Assembly (NCBI GenBank): GCA_029940535.1 | Contig: JAPYUM010000041.1 | Span: forward strand, 1-34,184 | Origin: Vicinamibacterales bacterium | Lineage (GTDB): Bacteria; Acidobacteriota; Vicinamibacteria; Vicinamibacterales; UBA8438 | Length of the DNA: 34,184 nt | Direction of reading: 5' to 3' | Shown: positions 23,238-31,733 of the stretch, one piece after another | Layout: each line of letters opens with the position of its first letter | How positions within the stretch are numbered: the stretch's first letter is position 1 | Program-made: the position numbers and the translations under genes | The notes under the pieces: model-generated | What the model was told of the DNA's origin: nothing | Database searches by the model: none | The model's input: the letters and a program-made list of their open reading frames with translations, nothing else

Positions 23238-25487
23238 CTACCGCGTCCCGACAACCCGGACCCCGGCGATGACGCTCCGACCCAACGACGGGAATCCGAA
23301 GGCTTCTTCATAGTCGCGGTCCAGCAGGTTCAGAACCCGGGCGGTGAGATCCACCCCGGTCCAGATCCCGACGCTGCCGCCGAGGTTGACCACGGCGTAG
23401 CCCGGGTTGTCGAAGAAACCGCCGAACGACCCGAACGTGGGGTCCACATCGAAGGTCGAGCTGCGGGTGCCGATCGAGGTGAACGCCGAATAGCGCGGTT
23501 GTATGAACGACAGCTCGACCGAACCCTGGTGGCGTGGGCGCCGGAGCAGCGCGTCGCCGACGGTGAACCCGCCGGGGGCTTCGGACTCTGTCGAGTCCAG
23601 GGCGAGAATCTCGGTGTGGAGCCAGGTGTAGGTGACCCGCGCTTCGAATCCCTGGGGCGTCCGTCCGGTCGCGGCCAGCTCGAGGCCACGGGCTCGAGAG
23701 TTCGACAGATTGTCCGTTCTGAACTGACTGGCGTTCTGGAACGATTGACCCACCGACACGATGAGGTCGTCGTATCGGTTGAAGAACGCGGTGGCCTCGA
23801 CGACGACGCGCCCCCCGGCCACGGCCTGCTCCACCCCGAAGTCCACGCTGCGCGTGCGCTCCGATTTGAGGGCCGGATTGTCGGTGAACGCGATCTCGAA
23901 CGCGCTCGGAGGACGGATACCAGTGCCGGCGCTGACACGGAGCCGGGTCCAGTCCGGGGTGACGCTGGCCGGGCGCAGATACCACCCGACGGACACCTTG
24001 GGATTCGCCGCGACTTCCGTTTCGTCCGAAAACAGCGGACGTCCGAAACCGTCGCCGGGCAGCGCTTCGCGTGTAATACGGTCGCCACGTATACCGGCCG
24101 TCACCGACAGGCTGGAGGTCGGATCGAAACGGAGCTCACCGAAGAAACCGAGCATCTGCCGGTCGATCGGAACTTCCGCAAACGATGAGTCGGTGATGAA
24201 TGTGCTGCTGGCCTGCTCCTGCTGGACGTCGAAGCCGCCGGTGGCGACGATGCCGGGGCGCAGTGTCGCGTCGGTGCGCGCTCGCAGCGTCAGCCGGTTG
24301 GCGTCGGAGACCGACTCGCCGAATGGGCTGGCGAACTCGCTGTCATTGTTCGTGTGGCTGAGCTCGACGCGCTGGTCGACTCGTGATCCGAAACGCTGGT
24401 CCACTCCGACCGAGAACAGACGGCTGTCGTTCGTGCCCCGCGACACAATGTCGATGCCGCCGTAGGTATCGCCCGGGTCGCTGCCCCAGGCCCCCGGAAA
24501 GCCACGCTCGTTGGTGCCATACCGGAACACGGAGCGGATCGTGGTGCCGCGCTCGCCCCGCCACCGGCCGTTCAGTGACATGTCACGACGCAGATACTGG
24601 TCGTTGCTGACCGTCTCACCGGATCTGGTGGTTTCGCCGTCTTGCCCGTCCGTGTCCAGCTGTTCGAACGAGGCGCCCCAGCTGACCTCTCCGGCCGACC
24701 CGGTCGTATTCATGGAGACCCGCGAGGTGCCGAGGGTGCCGCCCTCTATGACACTGCTCAGGCGGATCGGACCACCCTGTTTCGTCACAATCTGCACCAC
24801 GCCGCCAATGGCGTCAGACCCATAGACCGCACTTTGTGGTCCGCGCACCACCTCGATGCGCTCGATGTCGCCGACCGGCAGGTGCGCGAAATCGAACGAG
24901 CCCCCAAACCCGTTGATTCGAACCCCGTCGATCATCACGAGGGTGAAGTCGGACTCGCCGCCGCGGGTGAACAGTGCCGTCGTCCCGCCCCGTCCGCCGA
25001 TGGAGGTCACTCCGAGACCCGGCACCGAGAATCGCAGCGCGTCGGCGACGGTTTCGAACTGCCTGGCGGCGATGTCGTCCCCGGTGACCACCGTCACGCT
25101 GTCGGTCACGCGTGACCTTGGGAGCGCACGGCCCGCCGCGGTCACCACGACCGACTCGCTGACGGCGCTGATCACCAGGGCGATGGTGACGGTTTGGGTG
25201 GCGCCAGACGAGAGCTCGACCGTCGTGGGTGCCGCTCGGAAACCTGGCAGCACCACGGCCAACTCGTACCGTCCGGCCGGGAGATTGCCACTCTGGAATC
25301 GGCCCTGGCCGTCCGTCACCGCGGTGTCGCGGACGGCGCTCTGGTCCGAGATGAGCACCGTGGCGTCCGGCGTCGGGCGCCCATCGGGGTCCACGACGGT
25401 TCCGGCGACCGACCCTGGCTGGGCGAGCGCCGGTCCGACCCCGAACACGGCGATGGCGAGTACAAGCGATGCGAGTGTTCGCTTCAT
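23238..25487 (-). CDS. TonB-dependent outer-membrane receptor, probably corrinoid (BtuB-like)
   Basis: 749-residue receptor. Signal peptide (residues 1 to about 23), then a carboxypeptidase-regulatory-like domain (about 25-105; GSVAGTVVDPDGRPTPDATV), the plug (about 125-235; VMIDGVRINGFGG and IERIEVVRGPQSAVYGSDAI) and a 22-strand barrel to the end. BtuB-type features are the short plug and adjacency to btuF, btuC and btuD, so cobalamin or another corrinoid is the likely ligand; an iron chelate remains possible given the PepSY remnant beyond. The frame is open to 25763 but ATG 25487 starts the signal peptide and has AGAGGA upstream. The C-terminus is not the usual Phe. A CTGAAG box lies about 120 bases ahead. 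Confidence 0.9.
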   Translation of the reverse strand: MKRTLASLVLAIAVFGVGPALAQPGSVAGTVVDPDGRPTPDATVLISDQSAVRDTAVTDGQGRFQSGNLPAGRYELAVVLPGFRAAPTTVELSSGATQTVTIALVISAVSESVVVTAAGRALPRSRVTDSVTVVTGDDIAARQFETVADALRFSVPGLGVTSIGGRGGTTALFTRGGESDFTLVMIDGVRINGFGGSFDFAHLPVGDIERIEVVRGPQSAVYGSDAIGGVVQIVTKQGGPIRLSSVIEGGTLGTSRVSMNTTGSAGEVSWGASFEQLDTDGQDGETTRSGETVSNDQYLRRDMSLNGRWRGERGTTIRSVFRYGTNERGFPGAWGSDPGDTYGGIDIVSRGTNDSRLFSVGVDQRFGSRVDQRVELSHTNNDSEFASPFGESVSDANRLTLRARTDATLRPGIVATGGFDVQQEQASSTFITDSSFAEVPIDRQMLGFFGELRFDPTSSLSVTAGIRGDRITREALPGDGFGRPLFSDETEVAANPKVSVGWYLRPASVTPDWTRLRVSAGTGIRPPSAFEIAFTDNPALKSERTRSVDFGVEQAVAGGRVVVEATAFFNRYDDLIVSVGQSFQNASQFRTDNLSNSRARGLELAATGRTPQGFEARVTYTWLHTEILALDSTESEAPGGFTVGDALLRRPRHQGSVELSFIQPRYSAFTSIGTRSSTFDVDPTFGSFGGFFDNPGYAVVNLGGSVGIWTGVDLTARVLNLLDRDYEEAFGFPSLGRSVIAGVRVVGTR

Positions 25488-25604
25488 GGATGTAGATCCT
25501 CTGGGGTTGTCCGACACCGGCTGGGTCGGCTGCGCCGCTCGCGGTCGAAGCGTCGCAGCTGTGCCGTATCCATCGAGTGTAGACAAGGGTTGGCTCACTC
25601 GGTT

Positions 25605-25630
25605 CTGAAGAGTTTCTGAAGATGTCTTCA
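25605..25630 (-). promoter_or_regulatory. CTGAAG-N5-CTGAAG box upstream of TonB receptor
   Basis: Hexamers CTGAAG at 25605-25610 and 25616-25621 (plus-strand reading) repeat with an 11-base period, as at 21720-21736. The second half-site is also the left arm of a palindrome, TGAAGATGTCTTCA (25617-25630). On the coding (minus) strand a -10-like TACACT follows at 25581-25576. The gap between btuF and the receptor gene (175 bases) holds no gene or cobalamin-riboswitch motif, so the receptor may be controlled here separately from btuDCF. Confidence 0.55.
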
Positions 25631-25662
25631 CAGCAGGGCCGTCTCTTGAGCTGTGTGGTGTG

Positions 25663-26550
25663 TCAAAACGCGTCCGGATGCAGCGCGTGTGCGATCGCCT
25701 CGGTGGCGTCCGCCATGCGCGGTCCAGGTTGTACGAACTGGTTGCCAAGTAGCAGATGCACACGGCTATTCCGGACCGCCGGCACCGACGACAGGCGGTC
25801 CCAGACCGCGACCTCCGCCGCTTGGGTGTCTTCGGTCACCCGGTCGTCGTAGGTCAGTTCCACGATGACCTCCGGGGCTGCGGTCAGAATCGCTTCCGAG
25901 CTGAGCTGGATCGATTCGCGTGACACGTGCTCGAACACATTCCGTCCGCCCGCGGCCTCGAGCATGTCGTGGAGGAACCCGGTGCCGCCGCTGGCATAGA
26001 TGTTCCCGAGCGAGCCCGGCTGGCGGCCAAAGACCAGCAGTACGCGTGGTCGGTCACGACCCTCGAGCCGGGTCCGCAGATCTACGAGCTGCGTGTCGAT
26101 GGCGCTCGCGAGGTGGGTCGCCTCTCTCACTCGGCCGATGCGAGCACCTAGTTGGCGGATGACAGAGAGGGTGTCGTCGATGCCGCCATGCGCATACGTG
26201 AACGTGTCGATCCCGGCGCGTGTGACCTGTGCGAGCTGATCCTGCTGGCTCCCGTAGAAGATGATCAGATCGGGGCGGAGGGCGAAGATCCGCTCCATGT
26301 CGGGGTCCAGCAGCCCCCCCACGCGGGTGCGGGTCGCGACCTCCGCGGGATGCTTGTCGAACGTGCCGACGCCGACGACTTCGTCCCCGGCCCCGATGGC
26401 AAACAGCGCTTCGGTGAGGGCCGGAACGACCGAGATGATCCGAGCCGGGCGCTCCTGCGCCCGCGGACGCACTTGCGCACGGGGAATCACCGCGACGGTC
26501 AGCAGCAAGGTGGCGACCAACGCCGTCGTGTGTCGAGTCACGAGTCTCAT
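25663..26550 (-). CDS. btuF: Cobalamin ABC transporter, periplasmic binding protein
   Basis: 295-residue helical-backbone binding protein of the BtuF/FhuD class with a signal peptide (about residues 1-26). Family marks: RIISVVPALTEALFAIGAGD, VGGLLDPDMERIFALRPDLI and a C-terminal lobe with ASGGTGFLHDMLEAAGG and RNVFEHVSRESIQLSSEAIL. It should deliver corrinoid to BtuCD. ATG 26550 overlaps the btuC stop as ATGA. The longer open frame (to 27486) runs over btuC in the wrong frame and is not part of this gene. Confidence 0.9.
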   Translation of the reverse strand: MRLVTRHTTALVATLLLTVAVIPRAQVRPRAQERPARIISVVPALTEALFAIGAGDEVVGVGTFDKHPAEVATRTRVGGLLDPDMERIFALRPDLIIFYGSQQDQLAQVTRAGIDTFTYAHGGIDDTLSVIRQLGARIGRVREATHLASAIDTQLVDLRTRLEGRDRPRVLLVFGRQPGSLGNIYASGGTGFLHDMLEAAGGRNVFEHVSRESIQLSSEAILTAAPEVIVELTYDDRVTEDTQAAEVAVWDRLSSVPAVRNSRVHLLLGNQFVQPGPRMADATEAIAHALHPDAF

Positions 26551-27596
26551 CGGTTGCGCACCAGAAGCCAGAGGAAAAAGGGTCCGCCGAGCATGGCCGT
26601 GATCACCCCGACCGGCAGTTCCATTGGTGACAGCACGGTTCTGGCGGCCACGTCGCATACCACCAGAAACGCGGCGCCCAGACCGATCGAGGCCGGTAAC
26701 ACCAGTCGGTGGTCCGCGCCGACCAGCAGCCGGACCAGATGCGGGACGATGATGCCGATGAAACCGATCGGTCCTCCGACGGCCACCGCCGCGCCGGTGG
26801 CGAGTGACGCGCTGAGAAACGCGACCCGCTGGGTGCGCAGCACGTCGATGCCTCGCACCGCGGCACTGTCGGCCCCCAGCGTCAGCAGGTTCAGCGCGCG
26901 CGGCAGCCGGGCGAAGGCGACGAACGCCAGGCCCATCGGCCCGAGTGCCCAAACGAGGGGGCGGTAGCTGCCGACGTCCAGATTGCCCATGACCCAGCGC
27001 ACGGACTGCAGGGTTTGGGACGGGTCGGCGAGGTATTGGACGAACAGGATGATGGCGGAGAACAGCGAGTTGAGGGTGACCCCCGCGAGCAGCAACACGA
27101 GTGTCGACAATCCCTGTCGGCGCATGGTCGCCAGGAAATACACGATCGCCAGCGCGCCGAGCGCACCGGCGAAACTGGCCACCGGTACCGCGGCCGACCC
27201 CAGCAGGGTGAGCGGGACACCGAGCGTGATGACGAGCATGGCGCCCAGCGAGGCGCCGGCTGAGACGCCCAGAGTGAAGGGCGTGGCCAGCGGGTTCCGC
27301 AACAGCGCCTGCAGCACCACGCCGGCGGCGGCCAGCGACCCGCCGACCAACGCCCCGGCGAAGGCGCGGGGCAGCCGGGCAATGAAGAAGATTTGGGCGT
27401 CGACGTTCTGACCGAACGGAATGGTCGTATCGAACACCTGCCGCAGGCTGATCGTCGTCGGACCGACGAGCGGAGCCCCGATGCACGCCGCCACCGCCAG
27501 CGCCCCGAAGCCGACCTGCACGAGCCAGATGCGGCGGCGCAGATCACCAGCCGAGACGGGGTGCAGGGCCGGCAAGGTCGCGGTAGCTTCTCGCAT
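26547..27596 (-). CDS. btuC: Cobalamin ABC transporter, permease (FecCD family)
   Basis: 349-residue permease with about ten membrane helices. FecCD marks: RLPRAFAGALVGGSLAAAGV, LLRNPLATPFTLGVSAGASL (the region following the coupling segments), VAVGGPIGFIGIIVPHLVRL and ELPVGVITAMLGGPFFLWLL. Full family length. It starts 12 bases after the btuD stop and overlaps btuF by four bases, so all three are one operon under the riboswitch. Confidence 0.92.
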   Translation of the reverse strand: MREATATLPALHPVSAGDLRRRIWLVQVGFGALAVAACIGAPLVGPTTISLRQVFDTTIPFGQNVDAQIFFIARLPRAFAGALVGGSLAAAGVVLQALLRNPLATPFTLGVSAGASLGAMLVITLGVPLTLLGSAAVPVASFAGALGALAIVYFLATMRRQGLSTLVLLLAGVTLNSLFSAIILFVQYLADPSQTLQSVRWVMGNLDVGSYRPLVWALGPMGLAFVAFARLPRALNLLTLGADSAAVRGIDVLRTQRVAFLSASLATGAAVAVGGPIGFIGIIVPHLVRLLVGADHRLVLPASIGLGAAFLVVCDVAARTVLSPMELPVGVITAMLGGPFFLWLLVRNR

Positions 27597-27608
27597 CTCT
27601 CCGTCCGG

Positions 27609-28445
27609 TTACAGCCTGGCCAGCGGCACCACGGTCAGGTGCTGAGTGGTCTCGTGCCGATGCACGTCTGCCTCGACGTCGTAGACGGCGCCGATGGTGT
27701 CCGGTGTCAGCACCTCGTCGGTGGGTCCCGACGCCACGACCCGACCGTCGCGAAGCAGCACCAGGTCGCGACACAGCCCGGCGGCGAAGTTCAGGTCATG
27801 CGTGCAGACCACGGCGGTGGTCCGATACGTCCGGTTCAGTTCCGCGATCAGCGTCGCGGTTGCGAGCTGGAACGAGAGGTCGAGCGACGACGTTGGTTCG
27901 TCGAGGAGCAACACGCGGGTGGGGTTCGCGTCCTCGTCCGGCGCGATGTCCTGCCCGTCCGATGCGCCCGGTACGCGTTCGAACTGGGCGAGCGCGCTGG
28001 CCATCACGACCCGTTGCTTTTCACCCCCGCTCAGGGTGCGGAATGTCCGTTGCTCGAGGTGCGCCGTGCCGGTTGCGGCCAGTGTCCGACGGGCGATCTC
28101 GAGATCGGCGGGGCCTTCCAACTCGAACGTCTGCAGATGGGGGTAGCGGCCCATCAACACGATTTCGAGCACGCTGTAGTCGAAGGCCAGCTCCGTTTCC
28201 TGCGGGACGACGGCGATTCGCCGCGCGAGCATCCGCCGGTCCATGGCGGTGATGTCCAGGTCGTCGAGAGTGATGTGACCGGTCGCGGGGGGCAGGAGCC
28301 CGGCGAGGAGCTTCAGGAGGGTCGTCTTGCCCGACCCGTTCGGGCCGAGCACGCCCACCAGTCCCCCGGTCGGGACCGACACGTCGATATCGTGAAGGAC
28401 CGGTCGCGCGTCGTAACTGAACGAGACGTGCTCAGCGTGCAGCAC
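27609..28445 (-). CDS. btuD: Cobalamin ABC transporter, ATP-binding protein
   Basis: 278-residue ABC ATPase. Walker A GPNGSGKTTLLK, Q-loop VPQETEL, signature LSGGEKQRV, Walker B VLLLDEPTSSLD and switch His in CTHDLNFA. A 20-odd-residue insertion (VPGASDGQDIAPDEDANPTR) sits between signature and Walker B, where most homologues are direct. GTG 28445 has GGGAG six bases upstream and puts the first strand (HAEHVSFSYD) at the N-terminus as usual. The frame remains open through the riboswitch to 28712 but that part is not coding. First gene after the cobalamin riboswitch. Confidence 0.92.
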   Translation of the reverse strand: MLHAEHVSFSYDARPVLHDIDVSVPTGGLVGVLGPNGSGKTTLLKLLAGLLPPATGHITLDDLDITAMDRRMLARRIAVVPQETELAFDYSVLEIVLMGRYPHLQTFELEGPADLEIARRTLAATGTAHLEQRTFRTLSGGEKQRVVMASALAQFERVPGASDGQDIAPDEDANPTRVLLLDEPTSSLDLSFQLATATLIAELNRTYRTTAVVCTHDLNFAAGLCRDLVLLRDGRVVASGPTDEVLTPDTIGAVYDVEADVHRHETTQHLTVVPLARL

Positions 28446-28506
28446 GCCCGGCTCCCGCGTCGCGCGTGGGGTCGAGACCGGGTTCTGCGAACGGAATGGG
28501 TTGCAT
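28432..28506 (-). other. Possible 24-codon leader ORF between riboswitch and btuD
   Basis: ATG 28506 has AAAGGA five bases upstream, the best ribosome site in this leader. The frame runs 24 codons (starting MQPIPFAEPG) and stops at 28432, inside btuD, spanning the btuD GTG in another frame. It could couple or gate btuD translation. Whether it is translated is unknown; no homologue is recognised. Confidence 0.35.
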
Positions 28507-28534
28507 CGGTTCCTTTCGGCGTGACCACGCGCCG

Positions 28535-28558
28535 CGCCGGTTCGATCACGAACCGGCG
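28535..28558 (-). promoter_or_regulatory. Strong hairpin in the riboswitch expression region
   Basis: CGCCGGTTCG (28535-28544) pairs perfectly with CGAACCGGCG (28549-28558) around a four-base loop. It lies between the conserved B12 box and the AAAGGA ribosome site. On the transcribed minus strand no T run follows, so it more likely takes part in switching access to translation or Rho than in intrinsic termination. Confidence 0.45.
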
Positions 28559-28569
28559 AAAAGGACGAG

Positions 28570-28775
28570 CCTGATTGGCCAGGTTTCCTGACTCGTGGAT
28601 CATCGCGGAACGACGACGCCTTCCCACATCCCAGGACGCAGTGGCTGGCGACTCGTCGGGATCGGTTTTCACCGATGCGACTCGTGCGCCGGATTGTCGC
28701 TCCGCTCCCCACTCACAGTGGCGGGACCGTGTGGGATTCGCACCCACTTCCCTTGACCATTCAGGGAGCGTCGAA
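28570..28775 (-). ncRNA. Cobalamin riboswitch (adenosylcobalamin-type aptamer)
   Basis: On the minus strand the conserved core reads GGGAAGTGGGTGCGAATCCC, then ACACGGTCCCGCCACTGTGA, and about 130 bases later the B12 box GAGTCAGGAAACCTGGCC (28577-28594). GAAAACCGATCC and the GCCAGCCACTG segment lie between, as in the peripheral stems. Ends are approximate. It precedes btuD, btuC and btuF and should lower their expression when cobalamin is plentiful. The T-loop-like GGGTGCGAATCCC is part of the aptamer, not a tRNA. Confidence 0.93.
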
Positions 28776-28784
28776 CTAAGACCA

Positions 28785-28796
28785 CGGAGTATAGCA
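28785..28796 (-). promoter_or_regulatory. Promoter of the riboswitch-btu operon
   Basis: On the minus strand TGCTATACT gives an extended -10 (TATACT at 28793-28788, five of six matches, with TG one base ahead). It would start transcription close to the 5' edge of the riboswitch. No good -35 is visible, which an extended -10 can tolerate. Confidence 0.55.
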
Positions 28797-28970
28797 TGGC
28801 CACGCCGACGGGCTGGTCGGTACGCGGACGCCTGCCCCGGTTGCCCGGGATGGCCGCTCCGACGTACGATACCCGTTTGTGGCGTGCGATTGAGGGGTCT
28901 GTGGTACCCACGGGCAGCGGACTCGGGTGATGCGCGGTCACGACGGGTGCGGTCAAGGGTGGAGAGTGCG

Positions 28971-30134
28971 ATGACCATGCAGGTTCGTCAGGCGACCGGC
29001 GAACCCAGCCAGACGGCGCCTGCTCCCCCGCCCGTCATGCGGACGCGCTTGCACGCCGCCGGTCTGGAGCACATCGCCGCAAAGCTCGATGCCGGCGACC
29101 GTCTCGAGTTACCGGAGGGTCTCCGGTTGTTCGAGTGCTCGGATCTATTGGCCGTTGGCTGGTTGGCGAACCGCGAGCGTGAAAAACGACACGCGGGTCG
29201 AACCTACTTCAATCACAACATCCGGATCGAGGCGACCAACGTCTGCGTCGCGAGTTGCCTCTTCTGCGCGTTTGCCCGTTTGCAGCCGGGGGACACCGGC
29301 GCCTACACCCTCACGCTCGACCAGGTGTGGGACAAGCTGCGGGCTCGATCGGATCAGGCGCTGACGGAGGTCCATGTCGTCAACGGCCTGCACCCGGACC
29401 TGCCGTTCGACTACTACCTTGATCTGCTGCGCGGATTCAAACGCATCCGGCCGGACGTGCATCTGAAATGTTTCACCGCGGTCGAGATTGCGTTCTTCGC
29501 TGATCTCTACGGGCGGACGGACGAGCAGGTGCTGCGCGAGTTGATGGGCGCCGGGCTCGATTCGCTGCCGGGCGGCGGCGCCGAGGTGTTCGCCGAACGG
29601 GTGCGCCGGAAGATCTGCCACGACAAGTGTGGGGCCGACCGCTATCTCGACATCCATCGGACCGCGCACCGACTGGGTATGCGCACGAACGTCACCATGC
29701 TCTACGGGCACATCGAAACGCACGAAGAGCGCGTGGACCACATGCTGCGCGCCCGGGCGTTGCAGGACGAGACGGCCGGGTTCCAGGCGTTCATCCCCCT
29801 GGCGTTCCATCCTGACAACAATCAGATGCGCAAACTCCCGGCTCCGACCGCGGCCGAGACGCTGCGCGTGCACGCGGTGGCGCGTCTGATGCTCGACAAC
29901 GTGCCGCACATCAAAGCGTTCTGGATTGCAACCGGGGTCGAGACCGCCCAGACGGCCCTGTGGTTCGGCGTGGACGATCTGGATGGGACCGTACAGGAAG
30001 AGCAGATTTATCACATGGCCGGCGCGCGCACGCCCGAAGCGCTGACCACTGACGACATCAGCGGTTTGATCCGGGTGGCCGGTCGGGATCCGATTGAACG
30101 CGACACGCTCTACAACGTCGTCACCCAGCATTGA
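28971..30134 (+). CDS. mqnE: Aminofutalosine synthase (radical SAM)
   Basis: 387-residue radical SAM enzyme of the futalosine menaquinone pathway, joining a chorismate-derived enolpyruvyl benzoate to the adenosyl group of SAM. The [4Fe-4S] motif is C-x3-C-x2-C at Cys92, Cys96 and Cys99 ([10 protein letters not shown]). Further marks: [25 protein letters not shown] and [17 protein letters not shown], which distinguish MqnE from its relative MqnC. ATG 28971 has GGAGAG upstream; the open frame back to 28575 lies over the riboswitch and is not coding. The organism probably respires with menaquinone. Other mqn genes are not in the window. Confidence 0.93.
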   Translation: MTMQVRQATGEPSQTAPAPPPVMRTRLHAAGLEHIAAKLDAGDRLELPEGLRLFECSDLLAVGWLANREREKRHAGRTYFNHNIRIEATNVCVASCLFCAFARLQPGDTGAYTLTLDQVWDKLRARSDQALTEVHVVNGLHPDLPFDYYLDLLRGFKRIRPDVHLKCFTAVEIAFFADLYGRTDEQVLRELMGAGLDSLPGGGAEVFAERVRRKICHDKCGADRYLDIHRTAHRLGMRTNVTMLYGHIETHEERVDHMLRARALQDETAGFQAFIPLAFHPDNNQMRKLPAPTAAETLRVHAVARLMLDNVPHIKAFWIATGVETAQTALWFGVDDLDGTVQEEQIYHMAGARTPEALTTDDISGLIRVAGRDPIERDTLYNVVTQH

Positions 30135-30213
30135 GTATGCGACACGTTGCAACCAGCTCTTCATTCCAGCATTTCAGCGAGTACTTCAACCACGTTTCGA
30201 AGGAGATACCCTC

Positions 30214-30813
30214 ATGGCGCACGAGCTTCCGAGCCTGCCGTACGATTTCAATGCCCTCGCACCGGACATTGATGAACAGACGATGCGCATCCACCATGGC
30301 AAGCACCACGCGGCCTACATCGCCAAGCTGAACGCCGCCCTCGAGGGGCACCCGGACCTGCAGGGGAAGAGTGTCGACGAATTGATCGCCAATTTGGATG
30401 CTTTGCCCGAGGGCATCCGGGGCGCGGTGCGCAACAACGGCGGTGGGCATGCGAATCACACCCTCTTCTGGCAGGTCATGGCGCCGAACGCGGGTGGGGC
30501 CCCGACGGGTCAGATCGCCGACGCGATCACCGGGTCGTTTGGGAGCTTCGACACGCTCAAAGAGCAGTTCGCGGCGGCGGCGATGGGTCGGTTCGGCAGC
30601 GGCTGGGCGTGGGTCGTGGCGGACGGCACCGCCCTGTCGATCGAGAGTTCACCCAACCAGGACAGCCCCGCGATGAGCGGCAAGAAGGCGGTCTTGGGAA
30701 TCGATGTCTGGGAGCACGCCTACTACCTCAACTATCAAAACCGCCGGCCCGATTACGTTGCCGCCTGGTGGAACGTGGTGAACTGGGCGGACGTCAACCG
30801 GCGCCTCGGATAG
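30214..30813 (+). CDS. sodA: Superoxide dismutase, Mn/Fe family
   Basis: 199-residue cytoplasmic dismutase without signal peptide. Metal ligands His27 ([11 protein letters not shown]), His82 (NHTLFW), Asp164 and His168 ([11 protein letters not shown]). Gln149 (PNQDSP) together with the Gly-Gly-Gly-His stretch at 76-79 is the pattern of Mn-type enzymes, where the outer-sphere Gln comes from the C-terminal half; cambialistic use of iron is possible. ATG 30214 follows a strong AAGGAG. It begins 79 bases after mqnE and has its own ribosome site, but no clear promoter was seen. Confidence 0.95.
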   Translation: MAHELPSLPYDFNALAPDIDEQTMRIHHGKHHAAYIAKLNAALEGHPDLQGKSVDELIANLDALPEGIRGAVRNNGGGHANHTLFWQVMAPNAGGAPTGQIADAITGSFGSFDTLKEQFAAAAMGRFGSGWAWVVADGTALSIESSPNQDSPAMSGKKAVLGIDVWEHAYYLNYQNRRPDYVAAWWNVVNWADVNRRLG

Positions 30814-30912
30814 CTGAGCCCTGCAGTCAGGAGGCGGGCCGGTGTGACCGGTCCGGCCTTCTGTGTCCGCCCCGTCCACGCGCATCTGGCGCGGTGCCGC
30901 GCGCGTCACCTC

Positions 30913-31719
30913 ATGACCCTGTCCTACGTCCTGTTTCTGTTTCTCGTCCATCTCGGGGTCGGGATCATCGTCACTCTCGTCCTGGTGCCGCGGGTGGCCG
31001 GGGTGCAGTTCTTCCGGTTCAACGCCGGGTTCGCGGCGGTGCTGCTGCTCGTGGCGCTGGCGATGCGTCCGGAGGACGTAGGGTTTGGTCCGAGTGTGTC
31101 CGGGGTCGCGCTGGCAGCGCTCGTCGGGTCGACCGGCGCCATTCTCGTCTATTGGGCCACCATCGGCCGCGTGTGGGGTCGGCTCCGTCCCCTGTGGTTG
31201 TGGCTGGCGGTGCTGAGTGGCGTGGGCGCCGTCATCGGCCAGGGACTGGCCGCCTCAGCCGACGCGGGGACACTGGTCGCCGGACTGAGCGTCACCAGTT
31301 TTCTGACCTCGACCGCACTGCTCGGGGGCACGTCGACCGCGATGATCCTGGGGCACTGGTATCTGGTGTTGCCGTCGATGGATGTGTCGCTGCTGCAGCG
31401 GATCGTCAAATTCCATATCGGGTCGACCGCCGTGCGGGTCGTGGTCGTCGTCGGTATCGTCTGGTGGGCCATCGTGATGGCCGAGCTTCCAGGCCCCGGC
31501 TTCCAGCGGTACATCCTCTCACTCGACGGGGTGTTCTTCTGGCAGCGGATCCTGTTCGGGCTCCTGGGGCCCGTGGTCCTGGCCTACATGACCTGGGAGA
31601 CCGCGAAGATCCGTGCCACGCAATCGGCCACCGGCATTCTGTATGTCGACTTCTTCACCGTCATCGTCGGCGAGGTGCTGGCGAAGTATATTCTCGTCGC
31701 CACGACCGTTCCGGTGTAG
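30913..31719 (+). CDS. Multi-pass membrane protein of unknown function
   Basis: 268-residue protein with about eight hydrophobic helices (for example YVLFLFLVHLGVGIIVTLVL, FNAGFAAVLLLVALAM, MILGHWYLVLPSMDVSLLQR and RILFGLLGPVVLAYMTW). Conserved-looking His in HLGVG, GHWYLVLP and KFHIGS could bind a metal or haem, but no known family is identified. ATG 30913 places the first helix at the N-terminus; the GTG at 30844 adds 23 residues without a signal. It is followed 14 bases later by the zinc-ribbon gene, with which it is probably cotranscribed. Confidence 0.72.
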   Translation: MTLSYVLFLFLVHLGVGIIVTLVLVPRVAGVQFFRFNAGFAAVLLLVALAMRPEDVGFGPSVSGVALAALVGSTGAILVYWATIGRVWGRLRPLWLWLAVLSGVGAVIGQGLAASADAGTLVAGLSVTSFLTSTALLGGTSTAMILGHWYLVLPSMDVSLLQRIVKFHIGSTAVRVVVVVGIVWWAIVMAELPGPGFQRYILSLDGVFFWQRILFGLLGPVVLAYMTWETAKIRATQSATGILYVDFFTVIVGEVLAKYILVATTVPV

Positions 31720-31733
31720 GGGCTCCGCTGAAC

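Noticed and set aside
25663-27486. 607-codon minus-strand frame suggesting a long fusion protein ahead of btuF
   Set aside because: Its first half is btuC read in the wrong frame. The btuF signal peptide starts at 26550 with an ATGA overlap.
28700-28770. Possible tRNA because of a T-loop-like GGGTGCGAATCCC on the minus strand
   Set aside because: No acceptor or anticodon stem can be built; the segment is the conserved core of the cobalamin riboswitch.
28313-28978. 221-codon minus-strand frame upstream of btuD
   Set aside because: It runs through the cobalamin riboswitch and the promoter and does not match any protein.
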